NCBI RefSeq assembly: GCF_000718025.1
Contig: NZ_JODS01000014.1
Coordinates: 186,001-250,000 of the forward strand
Length of the DNA stretch: 64,000 nucleotides
Direction of reading: 5' to 3'
Source of the DNA: Kitasatospora purpeofusca
Lineage (GTDB): Bacteria; Actinomycetota; Actinomycetes; Streptomycetales; Streptomycetaceae
The notes under the pieces were generated by a model. That model did no database searches. It had not been told where the DNA came from and worked only from the letters and a program-made list of their open reading frames with translations. Below are positions 16,429-24,334 of this stretch, in pieces. The translations under genes and the position numbers were made by a program. Each line of letters opens with the position of its first letter. The first letter of the stretch is position 1.

Positions 16429-17520
16429 TCAGGGAGCCGGTACCGGGTCCCGCCAGATGTCCATCGGGACGGCGCGGACGGCACGTCCGTCCGCGCCGAG
16501 GATCCGGCCCATCCGTTTCACCGTGCGCAGCGCCACCCGGCGCTCGGCCACCCGCAGGTCGGGGAACCTGCGGGTGAGCGCGGCCTCCAGGCGCTGGACG
16601 TCGGCGAGGGAGCGCTGCCAGACGGAGAGGACGAGGTTGTGCGCGCCCGTGACGGACACGCACAGCCGGACCTCGGGGAGTCTGGCGAGCTGGGGGCCGA
16701 CCTCGTCGAGCCGGTCCGGGGGGAGGTCGGCCCGGAAGGTCGCCAGGACCGGCCGGCCGGCGTCGCGGGCCGCGATCTCGCAGCGGAAGCGGATCGCGTC
16801 GGAGCCCGCCAGCCGGTCGAGGCGACGGCGCAGCGTGGACGGGCTCAGCCCGGTCGCGGCGGCCAGCCCGGCCTGGTCGAGGCGGCCGTCGACGCCCAGT
16901 CTGATGAGCAACTCCCGGTCTTCTTCGCGGAGTTCGGCCCGTGCGGCGAACGGCTTCCCGTTGCCCGCCGACTGATCGTCGTGCAGTTCCCCGCGCTGGG
17001 CCGGGTCCAGCGAGTCCAGGCGCCAGCGGATGCCCTCGGCGTAGAAGCCGGTGGCCAGGTGGACGCGGACGGAGTCGACCCCGGGGATCCGGCCGAGCCG
17101 TTCGGCGGTGTAGCGGGAGACCGCCGCCAGGTCGGTGAAGGCCGCGGTGACGGCGAGGTCGCAGCCCTGGGCGAAGTGCTCGATGCTCATCACGTGCGCG
17201 TCCTCGGCCAGTTCGTCGGCGATCCGCCCGGTCCGGTCGGGGGCGCAGTCGAGGTCGAGGTAGGCGACGCACCCGCGGTCCTCGGGGTGCGGCAGACCGT
17301 AGGCGGTCACCCAGGCGATCCCGGCCTCCGAGAGCCGCTGCCAGCGGCGGGCCGCGGTGACCGGGCTGATCCCCAGGGTCTGGCCGAGCAGCGACCAGGG
17401 CGCCCGGGGGCGCAGCTGCAGCGCGTTCACCAGGGCGAGGTCCAGCTCGTCGACCGTCACCGTCGGGCCGTTCACCGTCGTGCCTGTCGCCTCCGTGCCG
17501 GTCTCCTCCGCACCGGTCAC
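16429..17520 (-). CDS. Double Lrp/AsnC-family transcriptional regulator
   Basis: About 363 aa from GTG 17520, which has GGAAG 6 nt upstream. The frame is open to GTG 17604 but would leave only 53 nt to the divergent gene. Two consecutive Lrp-like units are visible: helix-turn-helix ALVNALQLRPRAPWSLLGQTLGISPVTAARRWQRL, an effector domain, then a second helix-turn-helix (LLIRLGVDGRLDQAGLAAATGLSPSTLRRRLDRL) and a second effector half. Such tandem AsnC proteins are common in actinomycetes. Divergent placement from the M20 amidohydrolase gene suggests it controls that gene and senses an amino acid or N-acyl amino acid. Confidence 0.85.
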   Translation of the reverse strand: MTGAEETGTEATGTTVNGPTVTVDELDLALVNALQLRPRAPWSLLGQTLGISPVTAARRWQRLSEAGIAWVTAYGLPHPEDRGCVAYLDLDCAPDRTGRIADELAEDAHVMSIEHFAQGCDLAVTAAFTDLAAVSRYTAERLGRIPGVDSVRVHLATGFYAEGIRWRLDSLDPAQRGELHDDQSAGNGKPFAARAELREEDRELLIRLGVDGRLDQAGLAAATGLSPSTLRRRLDRLAGSDAIRFRCEIAARDAGRPVLATFRADLPPDRLDEVGPQLARLPEVRLCVSVTGAHNLVLSVWQRSLADVQRLEAALTRRFPDLRVAERRVALRTVKRMGRILGADGRAVRAVPMDIWRDPVPAP

Positions 17521-17669
17521 CGTCGGCTTCCGGTCGATTCGTTCATGAAAGGGGCTCTCCGTGGCGTGATCCTGCGAAATCGCGAGCGACTCCCGCCGCG
17601 GCACCCAGAATCACGGAACGAGACCGCTCCGCACAAATCCCGCCGCACGCGGGTCCGATGGAGGTACCT

Positions 17670-18854
17670 GTGTCCCTGCACGACGACGCCCTCGCACTGG
17701 CCCCGGACCTGGTCCGGCTCCGCCAGGACCTGCACCGCTTCCCCGAGGTGGGCCTCGATCTGCCGCGCACCCAGGAGCGGGTGCTGCAGGCCCTGGACGG
17801 GCTGCCGCTGGAGGTGAGCCTGGGCACCGGCCTGAGTTCGGTCACCGCGGTACTGCGCGGCGGCCGGCCGGGACCGGCCGTGCTGCTGCGCGGTGACATG
17901 GACGGCCTGCCGGTCGTGGAGAAGACCCCGGTGCCGTTCGCCGCCGAGAACGGCGCGATGCACGCCTGCGGCCACGACCTGCACACCACCATGCTCGCGG
18001 GCGCCGCGCAGCTGCTGGCCGCGCGGCGGGAGGAGCTGCACGGTGACGTGGTCTTCATGTTCCAGCCCGGCGAGGAGGGTTGGGACGGCGCCGGTGCCAT
18101 GCTCGCCGAGGGCGTGCTGGACGCGGCGGGGCAGCGCCCGGTCGCCGCGTACGCCCTGCACGTGTCGTCGACCATGCCGCACAAGGAGTTCAGCTCCCGG
18201 CGCGGGCCGATCCTCGCCGCGTCGGCCGCGCTGCACGTCACCCTCCACGGTGCGGGCGGCCACGGCGCGGTGCCGCACCGGGCCAAGGACCCCGTACCGG
18301 CGGCCTGCGAGATCGTCACCGCCCTGCAGACCATGGTGACCCGCCGCTTCGACATCTTCGACCCGGTGGTGATCACCGTCGGGATCCTCCAGGCCGGCAC
18401 CCGGCGCAACATCATCCCCGACACCGCCCGCTTCGAGGCGACGGTGCGCACCTTCTCCCCCGAGGCGCAGGCCAAGGTCGCCGACGCCTCGGTGGAGCTG
18501 GTCCGGGCCATCGCGGCCGCCCACGGCCTGCGCGCGGAGATCGAGTACCTCCCCGAGTACCCGGTGACCGTGACCGACGAGTCCGAGACCGACTTCCTGG
18601 CGGACACCGTCCGGGAGGTCTTCGGCGAGGAGCGCTTCCGGACGCTGCCGAACCCGATCCCCGGCTCGGAGGACTTCTCCCGGGTGCTCGAGGCCGTCCC
18701 GGGCTCGTTCGCCTGGCTCGGCGCCGCCCCGAAGGGCAGCGACCCCGATACCCTGCCGTCCAACCACTCGCCGCACGCGGAGTTCGACGACGCGGTCCTC
18801 CCCGACGGCGCCGCGCTCTACGCCGAACTCGCCGCCCGCCGCCTCGCGGCCTGA
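17670..18854 (+). CDS. M20-family amidohydrolase (hippurate/N-acyl amino acid hydrolase type)
   Basis: 394 aa from GTG 17670, preferred over ATG 17658 because GGAGG lies 5 nt in front of it. The metal-site motifs of M20D peptidases are present: LRGDMDGLPVVEKT, HACGHDLHTTMLAGAA and FMFQPGEEGWDGAGAML. The dimerisation-domain motif GGHGAVPHRAKDPV and the terminal SEDFSRVLEAVPGSFAWLGA are also there. The family hydrolyses N-acyl amino acids, hippurate, indole-acetyl conjugates or short peptides. It is divergent from a double AsnC regulator, and a SnoaL-like gene follows 31 nt downstream, probably co-transcribed. Confidence 0.92.
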   Translation: MSLHDDALALAPDLVRLRQDLHRFPEVGLDLPRTQERVLQALDGLPLEVSLGTGLSSVTAVLRGGRPGPAVLLRGDMDGLPVVEKTPVPFAAENGAMHACGHDLHTTMLAGAAQLLAARREELHGDVVFMFQPGEEGWDGAGAMLAEGVLDAAGQRPVAAYALHVSSTMPHKEFSSRRGPILAASAALHVTLHGAGGHGAVPHRAKDPVPAACEIVTALQTMVTRRFDIFDPVVITVGILQAGTRRNIIPDTARFEATVRTFSPEAQAKVADASVELVRAIAAAHGLRAEIEYLPEYPVTVTDESETDFLADTVREVFGEERFRTLPNPIPGSEDFSRVLEAVPGSFAWLGAAPKGSDPDTLPSNHSPHAEFDDAVLPDGAALYAELAARRLAA

Positions 18855-18885
18855 ACCACCCATCGATGAAGGAACGTTCAAGCAC

Positions 18886-19212
18886 ATGACCGAACCGCGC
18901 GACGTGGTCGAGCAGCAGCTCGCCGCCTACAACAGCCACGACCTCGACGCCTTCCTCGCCACCTACGCCGAGGACGTCACGATCCGCCGGACCGACGGCA
19001 GCCTCCTCCAGGGCAGGCCGGCCCTGCGCGACACGTACGCCGGGCAGTTCACCGAGGGCCGGTGCCGGGCGGAGATCGCGGGGCGACTCACCGAGGGCGA
19101 CTGGGTGGTCGACCACGAGATCGCCCACGGCCTGTCCCCCGAGCCGCTCCGCGTCCTGGTGGCGTACCGCGTGCGAGACGGTCTGATCGACCGGGTCGAC
19201 TTCCTGGGCTGA
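18886..19212 (+). CDS. SnoaL/NTF2-like protein
   Basis: 108 aa. The pattern VVEQQLAAYNSHDLDAFLATYAEDVTIRRTDGSLLQGRPALRDTY is typical of the nuclear-transport-factor-2 fold (SnoaL-like, steroid-isomerase-like). The function is not specified by sequence; such proteins are small-molecule binders or isomerases. It starts 31 nt after the M20 amidohydrolase with AAGGAACG in front and probably belongs to that transcript. A strong hairpin follows its stop. Confidence 0.82.
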   Translation: MTEPRDVVEQQLAAYNSHDLDAFLATYAEDVTIRRTDGSLLQGRPALRDTYAGQFTEGRCRAEIAGRLTEGDWVVDHEIAHGLSPEPLRVLVAYRVRDGLIDRVDFLG

Positions 19213-19245
19213 TCGACGCCGCAGCCACTGCAGGCAGGGAAACCG

Positions 19246-19283
19246 GAACGGCCGGTCGGATCCGACGATCCGACCGGCCGTTC
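19246..19283. terminator. Dispersed hairpin copy 1 (terminator-like repeat)
   Basis: Perfect 17-bp stem: GAACGGCCGGTCGGATC (19246-19262), 4-nt loop CGAC, and the reverse complement at 19267-19283. Almost the same hairpin recurs at 21994-22029 and 24559-24596. It lies 33 nt after the SnoaL-like stop. Confidence 0.8.
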
Positions 19284-19304
19284 TCCGCAATCGGCCAGGA
19301 GATT

Positions 19305-19325
19305 ATGCGAGAACGCGAGTAACTG
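19305..19325 (+). repeat. Remnant of the 3' end of an Scr1-type regulator gene
   Basis: 18 of 21 bases match 20953-20973, the last codons and stop of the Scr1-type gene at 20116-20970. Translated, the remnant reads EIMRERE followed by TAA, against DEFMRERE followed by TAG in the intact gene. A TAGCGTG stretch follows about 40 nt later here and about 25 nt later there. Confidence 0.5.
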
Positions 19326-19399
19326 CCCCATCGCCCTTGCGATGCGCCGCGCACCGTCCGTAGCGTGCCGATCACAGCTACGGAGGAAGGGGAAGGCCA

Positions 19400-19627
19400 G
19401 TGGGCGACGAACTGGAACTGACCATGATCGCCGGCGGACCGTGCGGGCCGTCCGGCGATGACGACAAGTGCGGAAACGGCGACTGCCCGACGATCTTCAC
19501 CACGAACCTGCCGGGACTGCTGGCAGTCCAGGGCTACACGACCGACCGCACCACGCCCGACGGTGAGGCCATCGTGACCATCCCCGAGAGCCTGCTCCGG
19601 GAGGCCTTCCGTGCTCTTGGACGGTGA
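19400..19627 (+). CDS. Small cysteine-containing conserved actinobacterial protein
   Basis: 75 aa from GTG 19400, with GGAGGAAGGGG just upstream. The N-terminal half holds three cysteines in GGPCGPSGDDDKCGNGDCPTIF; the C-terminal half (LLAVQGYTT to IPESLLREAF) is a short beta-alpha segment. From memory, small proteins of this form stand next to DUF6879 and Scr1-type regulators in many streptomycetes. The stop overlaps the next start by 17 nt, so translation is coupled. A possible promoter is TTGCGA (19338-19343) with TAGCGT 18 nt later. The function is unknown; it could be a peptide partner in a toxin-antitoxin-like set. Confidence 0.75.
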   Translation: MGDELELTMIAGGPCGPSGDDDKCGNGDCPTIFTTNLPGLLAVQGYTTDRTTPDGEAIVTIPESLLREAFRALGR

Positions 19628-20129
19628 GGAGTGGCAGAACTACTTCCGGGACTTCGAGCGGTCCGCCTTCCGGATGGAGGTGCATCAGATCTACACCATG
19701 CCCTTCGAAGCCGAGACGGTCGCCGGCTTCCTCGCCGGCGACCCGGTCCCCGACGGCTTCAACTCCGAGTGGCACGACTGCATCCGGGACCACCGCGCCG
19801 CCGGCCGGACGATGACCCGCGCCAAGCTGGTCTGCCTGCCGCTGACCGACTACAGCCGCTACCTGTTCGAGTGGTGCATCCCCGGCAACGTTGCCGCCGG
19901 TGAGGACTACCGGATCGTGGACCTGACGACCCGGGACCTCGACGTTCCGGACCAGGACTTCTGGCTGTTCGACGAGTCGGTGGTCGTCCACATGAACTAC
20001 CGGCCGGACGGGACACAGATCAACCGGACGCTGATCGAGAACCCGGACATCTCGAAGTACCTGCGCTGGCGCGACCTGGCGATTTCCGAATCCGTCCCGT
20101 TTGCAGAGTGGAACAGTGCTCGAACCTGA
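19611..20129 (+). CDS. DUF6879-family protein
   Basis: 172 aa from GTG 19611, with GGGAGG upstream inside the preceding gene. The recognisable features are FRDFERSAFRMEVHQIYTM at the start, then RAKLVCLPLTDYSRYLFEWCIPGN and DFWLFDESVVVHMNY. These match the DUF6879 group as I remember it, a cytoplasmic actinobacterial family of unknown activity found beside helix-turn-helix regulators with the Scr1/DUF5753 domain. It overlaps the upstream 75-aa gene and the downstream regulator gene (14 nt), so the three form one translational unit. It might be the effector that the regulator neutralises; this is inference. Confidence 0.78.
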   Translation: MLLDGEEWQNYFRDFERSAFRMEVHQIYTMPFEAETVAGFLAGDPVPDGFNSEWHDCIRDHRAAGRTMTRAKLVCLPLTDYSRYLFEWCIPGNVAAGEDYRIVDLTTRDLDVPDQDFWLFDESVVVHMNYRPDGTQINRTLIENPDISKYLRWRDLAISESVPFAEWNSART

Positions 20130-20970
20130 ACACCAAGGACGTCAACGGAAGAACCTGGCGGAGGCTCTTCGGAGCCTCCGTTCGGCGTCCGGCCTGTCTG
20201 GCAGTCGACTCGCCGTTCGCTGCCAGATGAGTCAGGCGAAGATCAGTCGGATAGAGACCGGGAGCACACTCCCGAGCGTCATCGACGTCGAACGGATTCT
20301 CGCCGCACTGAACGTTCCCGAGGAAATCGCCCGGGAACTGCTGGAGCTCGCTCGCACGGCAAATGTGGACTACACGGCATGGCGTACCCATGCCCGCCTC
20401 GGACTCCATCAGAAACAGGCCGAGCTGAAGGCGCTCGAACAGTCGTCGACCCTGATGCGGCACTTCCTCCCGGCCGTCCCCACCGGCTTGCTGCACGTGC
20501 CCGAGTACGCTGCCGCAACGCTTCAGCCCGGCGTAAGGAGTGAGCCGGCGCGCGACGTGCCCAGGGTTGTCCAGGCCCGCGTGGCCCGCCAGGCCGTCCT
20601 GGACGACCCGCGCCGCCGGTTCGTCTTCCTGATGACCGAGCAGGCTGTCAGATGGCGCCGCGCGCCACTTTCGACCATGGCCGCCCAAGCCGCCCACATG
20701 GCCCGGGTCTCCGAGAAGCCGAATGTGGATATAGCGATCGTCCCGCAGACGGTTCAGGTCCCGGGTTCGCCCATGAATATTTTCGTCATCTACGACGACA
20801 GGCTTGTGACGGTCGAGCTATTCTCCGGGGAAGTCGTTCTACGCACCCCACAGGAAATCATCCATCACATCGAACTCTTCGAACTTTTCATGGGTCATGC
20901 CCTCACGGGAGCAGGAGCAAAGGCTTTCCTGCTCGATCGGGCCGACGAGTTCATGCGGGAACGCGAATAG
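20116..20970 (+). CDS. Scr1-type helix-turn-helix regulator with DUF5753 domain
   Basis: 284 aa from GTG 20116 (TTG 20101 is possible). The N-terminal XRE-type helix-turn-helix is LAEALRSLRSASGLSGSRLAVRCQMSQAKISRIETG. The C-terminal DUF5753/Scr1 sensor runs from about residue 90 (LMRHFLPAVPTGLLHVPEYAAATL, then ARQAVLDDPRRRFVFLMTEQAV and VDIAIVPQTVQVPG). Proteins of this group pair with small DUF397 proteins or, as here, with other small genes, and are described as toxin-antitoxin-like. Codon use is slightly richer in A and T than in its neighbours. Two tiny genes and an acetyltransferase follow. Confidence 0.85.
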   Translation: MLEPEHQGRQRKNLAEALRSLRSASGLSGSRLAVRCQMSQAKISRIETGSTLPSVIDVERILAALNVPEEIARELLELARTANVDYTAWRTHARLGLHQKQAELKALEQSSTLMRHFLPAVPTGLLHVPEYAAATLQPGVRSEPARDVPRVVQARVARQAVLDDPRRRFVFLMTEQAVRWRRAPLSTMAAQAAHMARVSEKPNVDIAIVPQTVQVPGSPMNIFVIYDDRLVTVELFSGEVVLRTPQEIIHHIELFELFMGHALTGAGAKAFLLDRADEFMRERE

Positions 20971-21076
20971 CTGTGGATCGCAGCACCCGGCGCATTTAGC
21001 GTGGTTTATCAGTAACACCGAACGGCCCGGGCACCACCCGGTGTCCGGCTCCGCCCCAGTGCGAGGAGTCACCAGG

Positions 21077-21163
21077 ATGACGACTCCCGGCCCCAACAGG
21101 CCTCCGGGCCCGGGTCCGATGCCGCCGGACGGCGACAGCACCGACAACACCCACGACGAGTAG
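21077..21163 (+). CDS. 28-aa proline-rich acidic peptide
   Basis: ATG 21077 has GAGGAG 9 nt upstream. The peptide is rich in Pro and Gly in its first half and acidic at its end (GDSTDNTHDE). Its stop codon TAG forms the start of the GGAGG ribosome binding site of the next small gene, so the two are probably coupled. No family is recognised. Real translation is supported only by spacing and ribosome binding site. Confidence 0.45.
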   Translation: MTTPGPNRPPGPGPMPPDGDSTDNTHDE

Positions 21164-21175
21164 GAGGCCAGTTCC

Positions 21176-21274
21176 GTGAGCACTGTCACGATGAAGCACA
21201 AGGGCAACGAGAAGCCGCCGCCGAAGCACGCGGGCAAGCCCGCGCCGGAGCAGCCCGCACCCGACCCGAAGTAG
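21176..21274 (+). CDS. 32-aa lysine/proline-rich basic peptide
   Basis: GTG 21176 has GGAGG 8 nt upstream. The peptide contains KHKGNEKPPPKHAGKPAPEQ, with a PPP stretch of the kind that stalls ribosomes unless EF-P helps. A perfect 14-bp hairpin starts 13 nt after its stop, and an acetyltransferase gene starts 15 nt after that hairpin. It could be a leader peptide or a small protein in its own right. Confidence 0.45.
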   Translation: MSTVTMKHKGNEKPPPKHAGKPAPEQPAPDPK

Positions 21275-21287
21275 TCGGCCGACAACA

Positions 21288-21320
21288 GGGGTGGGCCCCC
21301 GCCCGACGGGGGCCCACCCC
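21288..21320 (+). terminator. Strong hairpin between the small peptide gene and the acetyltransferase gene
   Basis: Perfect 14-bp stem GGGGTGGGCCCCCG (21288-21301) and its complement 21307-21320 with a 5-nt loop, followed by TTCAAAGG. It lies directly before the ribosome binding site of the next gene, so it may act as a terminator or attenuator. Confidence 0.65.
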
Positions 21321-21335
21321 TTCAAAGGAGCGACC

Positions 21336-21896
21336 ATGGACCCCGATCGGCTCCACATCTCCTATGCCATGCGGCAGTTCGCCGACGAGACGTGGACCGG
21401 GCGGGCGGAGCGGTGGACAGCGAAGTTCTACGTTCCCGACGAGAAGATCGGCACCGCCGAGATCACCCGTGTCATCCCGGGCGTCACGCCGAACCCCCGT
21501 GCCGCCTTGGAGGGCGACCCCGGCCTCCTCGACCGGATCCCCCGGGTGATCTTCGGCGAGGACGGCAGCCTTGCCCCGGCCGTGTCCGCGCTGAGTCCCG
21601 TACTGCTGCTCCTGCTGGAGTCCGTCCGCGTCTCGGATGCGTGGCGCGGCAAGGGAGTCGGGATGCGCCTGACCGTCACCGCGCTGCGGCGTCTGGCCGT
21701 CCCCGGCACGGTGGCCGTGTGCTACCCGGCACCGATCCACGATCACGGGCCGGACGAGCCGTGCTCGTACGCGTCTGACGATCCGGAGGTGCGGCGACCG
21801 GACGAGGAGGCGATGGAGAAGCTCCGACTCGCTTGGGAGCGGCACGACTTCCGGCCCATCGGTGAGGGCGTGTACGCCCGGAGGATCGAACCATGA
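21336..21896 (+). CDS. GNAT-like acetyltransferase
   Basis: 186 aa from ATG 21336, with AAAGGAG 6 nt ahead; the frame is open further upstream only through the hairpin. The motif VRVSDAWRGKGVGMRLTVTALRRL is a GNAT motif A (acetyl-CoA pyrophosphate loop R-G-x-G-x-G), followed by the strand AVCYPAPI. The N-terminal half is not typical and no substrate can be named. It stands at the end of the Scr1/DUF6879 group behind a hairpin, and may be controlled by read-through of that hairpin. Confidence 0.65.
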   Translation: MDPDRLHISYAMRQFADETWTGRAERWTAKFYVPDEKIGTAEITRVIPGVTPNPRAALEGDPGLLDRIPRVIFGEDGSLAPAVSALSPVLLLLLESVRVSDAWRGKGVGMRLTVTALRRLAVPGTVAVCYPAPIHDHGPDEPCSYASDDPEVRRPDEEAMEKLRLAWERHDFRPIGEGVYARRIEP

Positions 21897-21993
21897 GCGG
21901 CAGGCGCCGACGGCAGCCCTCCCGCGCGCAGATCTGGGGTGCACAGCGTGGTTCGGGCCGCGCCGATGGACATCCACATCGGCGCGGACAACA

Positions 21994-22029
21994 GAACGGC
22001 CGGTCGATCCGAGGATCGACCGGCCGTTC
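21994..22029. terminator. Dispersed hairpin copy 2 (terminator-like repeat)
   Basis: Perfect 16-bp stem GAACGGCCGGTCGATC (21994-22009), loop CGAG, complement 22014-22029. It is one base pair shorter than copies 1 and 3 and lies between two convergent genes. The rest of the 197-nt gap holds nothing else I can name. Confidence 0.8.
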
Positions 22030-22093
22030 TTCGCGTGCGGGGGGTCGGGCCTGGTGCCGGCCCGGAGCGCGCGCCGGTGCCTCGGCTCGATCG

Positions 22094-22570
22094 TCAGCAG
22101 ATGACGACCAGGCCGGTGAGGGCCGTGCAGGAGACCGAGGCGGAGTTGTTGGTCGCGTCCGGGTCGGGGTCGGTCCCGGTGATGGTCGCGGTGGCGGTGA
22201 GGGCTCCGAGCGCGAGCGGGTTGATCTGCGCGGTCACGGTCGGGACGAAGCCCTGCCCCGCGGGCATGCCCGTGAGGTCGCAGGTGAAGGTCTTGGCACT
22301 GTTGTCGTAGGGGCAACCGGAGATGTCGATGGTCGCGCCGGTCGTCTGGGCCGGGAGCTGGACGACGGCGGTGACCGTGCCCGCCGCACGGTCGGGTCCG
22401 GCGTTGCCGAAGAAGACGCGGTAGGCGACGGCCCCCGGCGATCCTGTCGCGGTGACCGTGGCGTAGAGGTCGGCGGGCCCGGAGGCGTGGGCAGGCTGTG
22501 CGAGGGCGAGCAGTCCGGTGGCGAGCAGGGCCGTGAACGTTCCGGCCGCACGGGTGCCGAACGGGCGCAT
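22094..22570 (-). CDS. Secreted single-repeat DUF11-like protein
   Basis: 158 aa from ATG 22570 (AAGGGA 6 nt upstream; ATG 22585 is also in frame). A signal peptide (TRAAGTFTALLATGLLALAQPAHA) precedes one domain of about 120 residues with VAYRVFFGNAGPDRAAGTVTAVVQLPA and DPDPDATNNSASVSC, typical of the DUF11 repeat in bacterial surface proteins. Cysteines near GCPYDN, FTCDL, VSC and the terminal IC could form two disulphides. There is no anchor, so it is probably released. Function unknown. Confidence 0.8.
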   Translation of the reverse strand: MRPFGTRAAGTFTALLATGLLALAQPAHASGPADLYATVTATGSPGAVAYRVFFGNAGPDRAAGTVTAVVQLPAQTTGATIDISGCPYDNSAKTFTCDLTGMPAGQGFVPTVTAQINPLALGALTATATITGTDPDPDATNNSASVSCTALTGLVVIC

Positions 22571-22841
22571 GAGAGTTCCCTTCATAGCGTCACACAGTGC
22601 TGTCGGAGGGGAGCTCTAGGAGCGCGGGCGTCCTGCCCGGTGGCCTTGGCGTGAACGGGGTGACTCGATGTCCTGATCCGGTCCCGCCTGACGGCCCGGC
22701 TCGCGCAACGACGGGCACCCCGAGCTCGGACGGCGCGGCCGTTCGCCTCGGTTTCCCTGATGTGGTCGTTGAGCGATCGCTGCTGGAGGCTCGGCACAAT
22801 CCACTGGCACGCCGGGTTCTCGCCAGGCAAGGTTTGCGGCC

Positions 22842-23465
22842 ATGCGCTATCCCCACACCGACCCCGAGCTCATGGACCTGGTCCGACGATTCGTCACGCC
22901 CGGGCGGCGGTACCTGCGGCTGGGTGGAAGCTCTCTGCGGTTGAGCGGGCCCGAGCGCGAGCTGTTCATGAGGGAGTTGGCCCAGGCCGCCGGGGAGATC
23001 ACTCCCGCTGAGCTCGGCATCCTATTCGAAGGCGGTTGGCGCGAGCGCAAGACTGCCTCCTGGCTGGTTGCTGTTGCCGGCAGGACCGAGTTCCGCAGTT
23101 CCATCGGCGAACTCCTGTTGGCCAGCGGCGGCCATTACAGCGGGTCCTACTGCATCACCCTTGCCACGTTCGGCACCAGCGCGGACGCAGATCTGATCTG
23201 CCGATACCTTGATCGCTACTTGCCTCGACCCGAGCTCATCTGGGACCAGACCTTTGCTCTCAGCACACTGCTCCACCTCGATGCCGTCCTGGGGGCCGAG
23301 CGAGCATCCTCATACCTTGCCCCCGGTGGACTGTGGCAGCAGTGGACCGATGCCACGTCGAACCCGGTGCGGGATCCGCAGGAGTACCGGCAGATCGTGG
23401 AGCAGGTCAGTTCCTTCGCCAGTGAGTGCGCTGAACTCCTCGCCGGAATGGACCCCGGGCGCTGA
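22842..23465 (+). CDS. DUF6000-like protein of unknown function
   Basis: 207 aa, cytoplasmic, alpha-helical. The sequence begins PELMDLVRRFVTPGRRYLRL and continues with LFEGGWRERKTASWLVAVAGR, then SGSYCITLATFGTSADADLICRYL and PRPELIWDQTFALSTLLHLD. From memory these fit the DUF6000 family, which resembles HEAT/immunity-like helical proteins, but I cannot search to confirm it. AAGG precedes ATG 22842. The 257 nt upstream hold no gene. It may be an orphan immunity-type protein; this is speculation. Confidence 0.65.
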   Translation: MRYPHTDPELMDLVRRFVTPGRRYLRLGGSSLRLSGPERELFMRELAQAAGEITPAELGILFEGGWRERKTASWLVAVAGRTEFRSSIGELLLASGGHYSGSYCITLATFGTSADADLICRYLDRYLPRPELIWDQTFALSTLLHLDAVLGAERASSYLAPGGLWQQWTDATSNPVRDPQEYRQIVEQVSSFASECAELLAGMDPGR

Positions 23466-23644
23466 TCCCGCCGCCCGACCGACCGGGACCGGGCCGACGA
23501 GCCCACCCCGGGACGATCCACGCTCGCCGCCGGGCCGGCCGACGGCTCATGAGTATCGTCATCGACCACGGCACCATCTGCATATGCCCGGCAGGGCAGC
23601 GACTCGGTCCCGTCCTCGCGTGATCGCCGACGAAAGAGCAACAG

Positions 23645-24334
23645 ATGCAACCGACTGTCCTGTTCGACCTGGACGGCCTCTTGATCGACTCCGAGCCGAT
23701 CTGGGACGCGGCAAAGCGTGAGGTGTTCGGTCCGCTCGGCCTGCACCTCACCGCGGAGATGCAGGCGGCGACGCGCGGGCTGCGGCAAAGGGACATGGTG
23801 GCCCACTGGTTCGATCGGGCCACCCTTGAAGCGGACCCCGACGAGGTCGAGCAGCAGATCGTGGCCGCCGTGTGCCGTGGGCTGGCGGGGGTGGTGCTGA
23901 AGCCCGGCGCCGAACACGCCGTCGCGGCATGCGCGCGAACATCGAGGGCGATGGCCGTCGTGTCGTCCTCGCCGGAGTCGGTGATTCGGGCCGCGCTCGC
24001 GAGCACCGGCCTGGACCGATCCTTCGATGCCGTGTTCTCGGCCGAGGACGACGAACACCGCAAGCCCCACCCGGGCGCCTACCTCCGCGCAGCCGCCGCT
24101 CTCGGCGCGTCACCCGACGAATGCATCGTGATCGAGGACTCGCTCAACGGCGTCCTCGCCGGCGTATCGGCCGGGATGGCGGTCGTCGCCGTTCCCGAGG
24201 CCGCTGATCGCTGCGATCCTCGCTATGCGATTGCCACTCTGGTACTGGAGTCCCTCAAGGACCTCGATACCTCTGCATTCGGCGCGCATGTGTCCGGGGG
24301 AAGCCAGGACGCACGGCGCGGCAGCGTCTCGTAG
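23645..24334 (+). CDS. HAD-superfamily phosphatase (beta-phosphoglucomutase/2-deoxyglucose-6-phosphatase-like)
   Basis: 229 aa. Motif I is VLFDLDGLLIDSEPIWD with both nucleophile aspartates, motif II is VVSSSPESVI, motif III is the K of HRKPHPGAYL, and motif IV is CIVIEDSLNGVLAG. The inserted helical cap between I and II marks subfamily IA, as in sugar-phosphate phosphatases. The last dozen residues (GGSQDARRGSVS) run into an antisense IS5-family transposase remnant and replace the original C-terminus. The core appears complete up to LKDLDTSAF, so the enzyme may still work. Confidence 0.85.
   Translation: MQPTVLFDLDGLLIDSEPIWDAAKREVFGPLGLHLTAEMQAATRGLRQRDMVAHWFDRATLEADPDEVEQQIVAAVCRGLAGVVLKPGAEHAVAACARTSRAMAVVSSSPESVIRAALASTGLDRSFDAVFSAEDDEHRKPHPGAYLRAAAALGASPDECIVIEDSLNGVLAGVSAGMAVVAVPEAADRCDPRYAIATLVLESLKDLDTSAFGAHVSGGSQDARRGSVS

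Noticed and set aside
19062..19322. Open frame ending QEIMRERE as a separate gene
   Set aside because: Most of it overlaps the SnoaL-like gene and hairpin copy 1; only the last codons resemble an Scr1 gene and are better read as a remnant.
21291..21335. Longer N-terminus for the GNAT-like protein
   Set aside because: The extra 15 codons are inside the hairpin at 21288-21320, and ATG 21336 has a good ribosome binding site.
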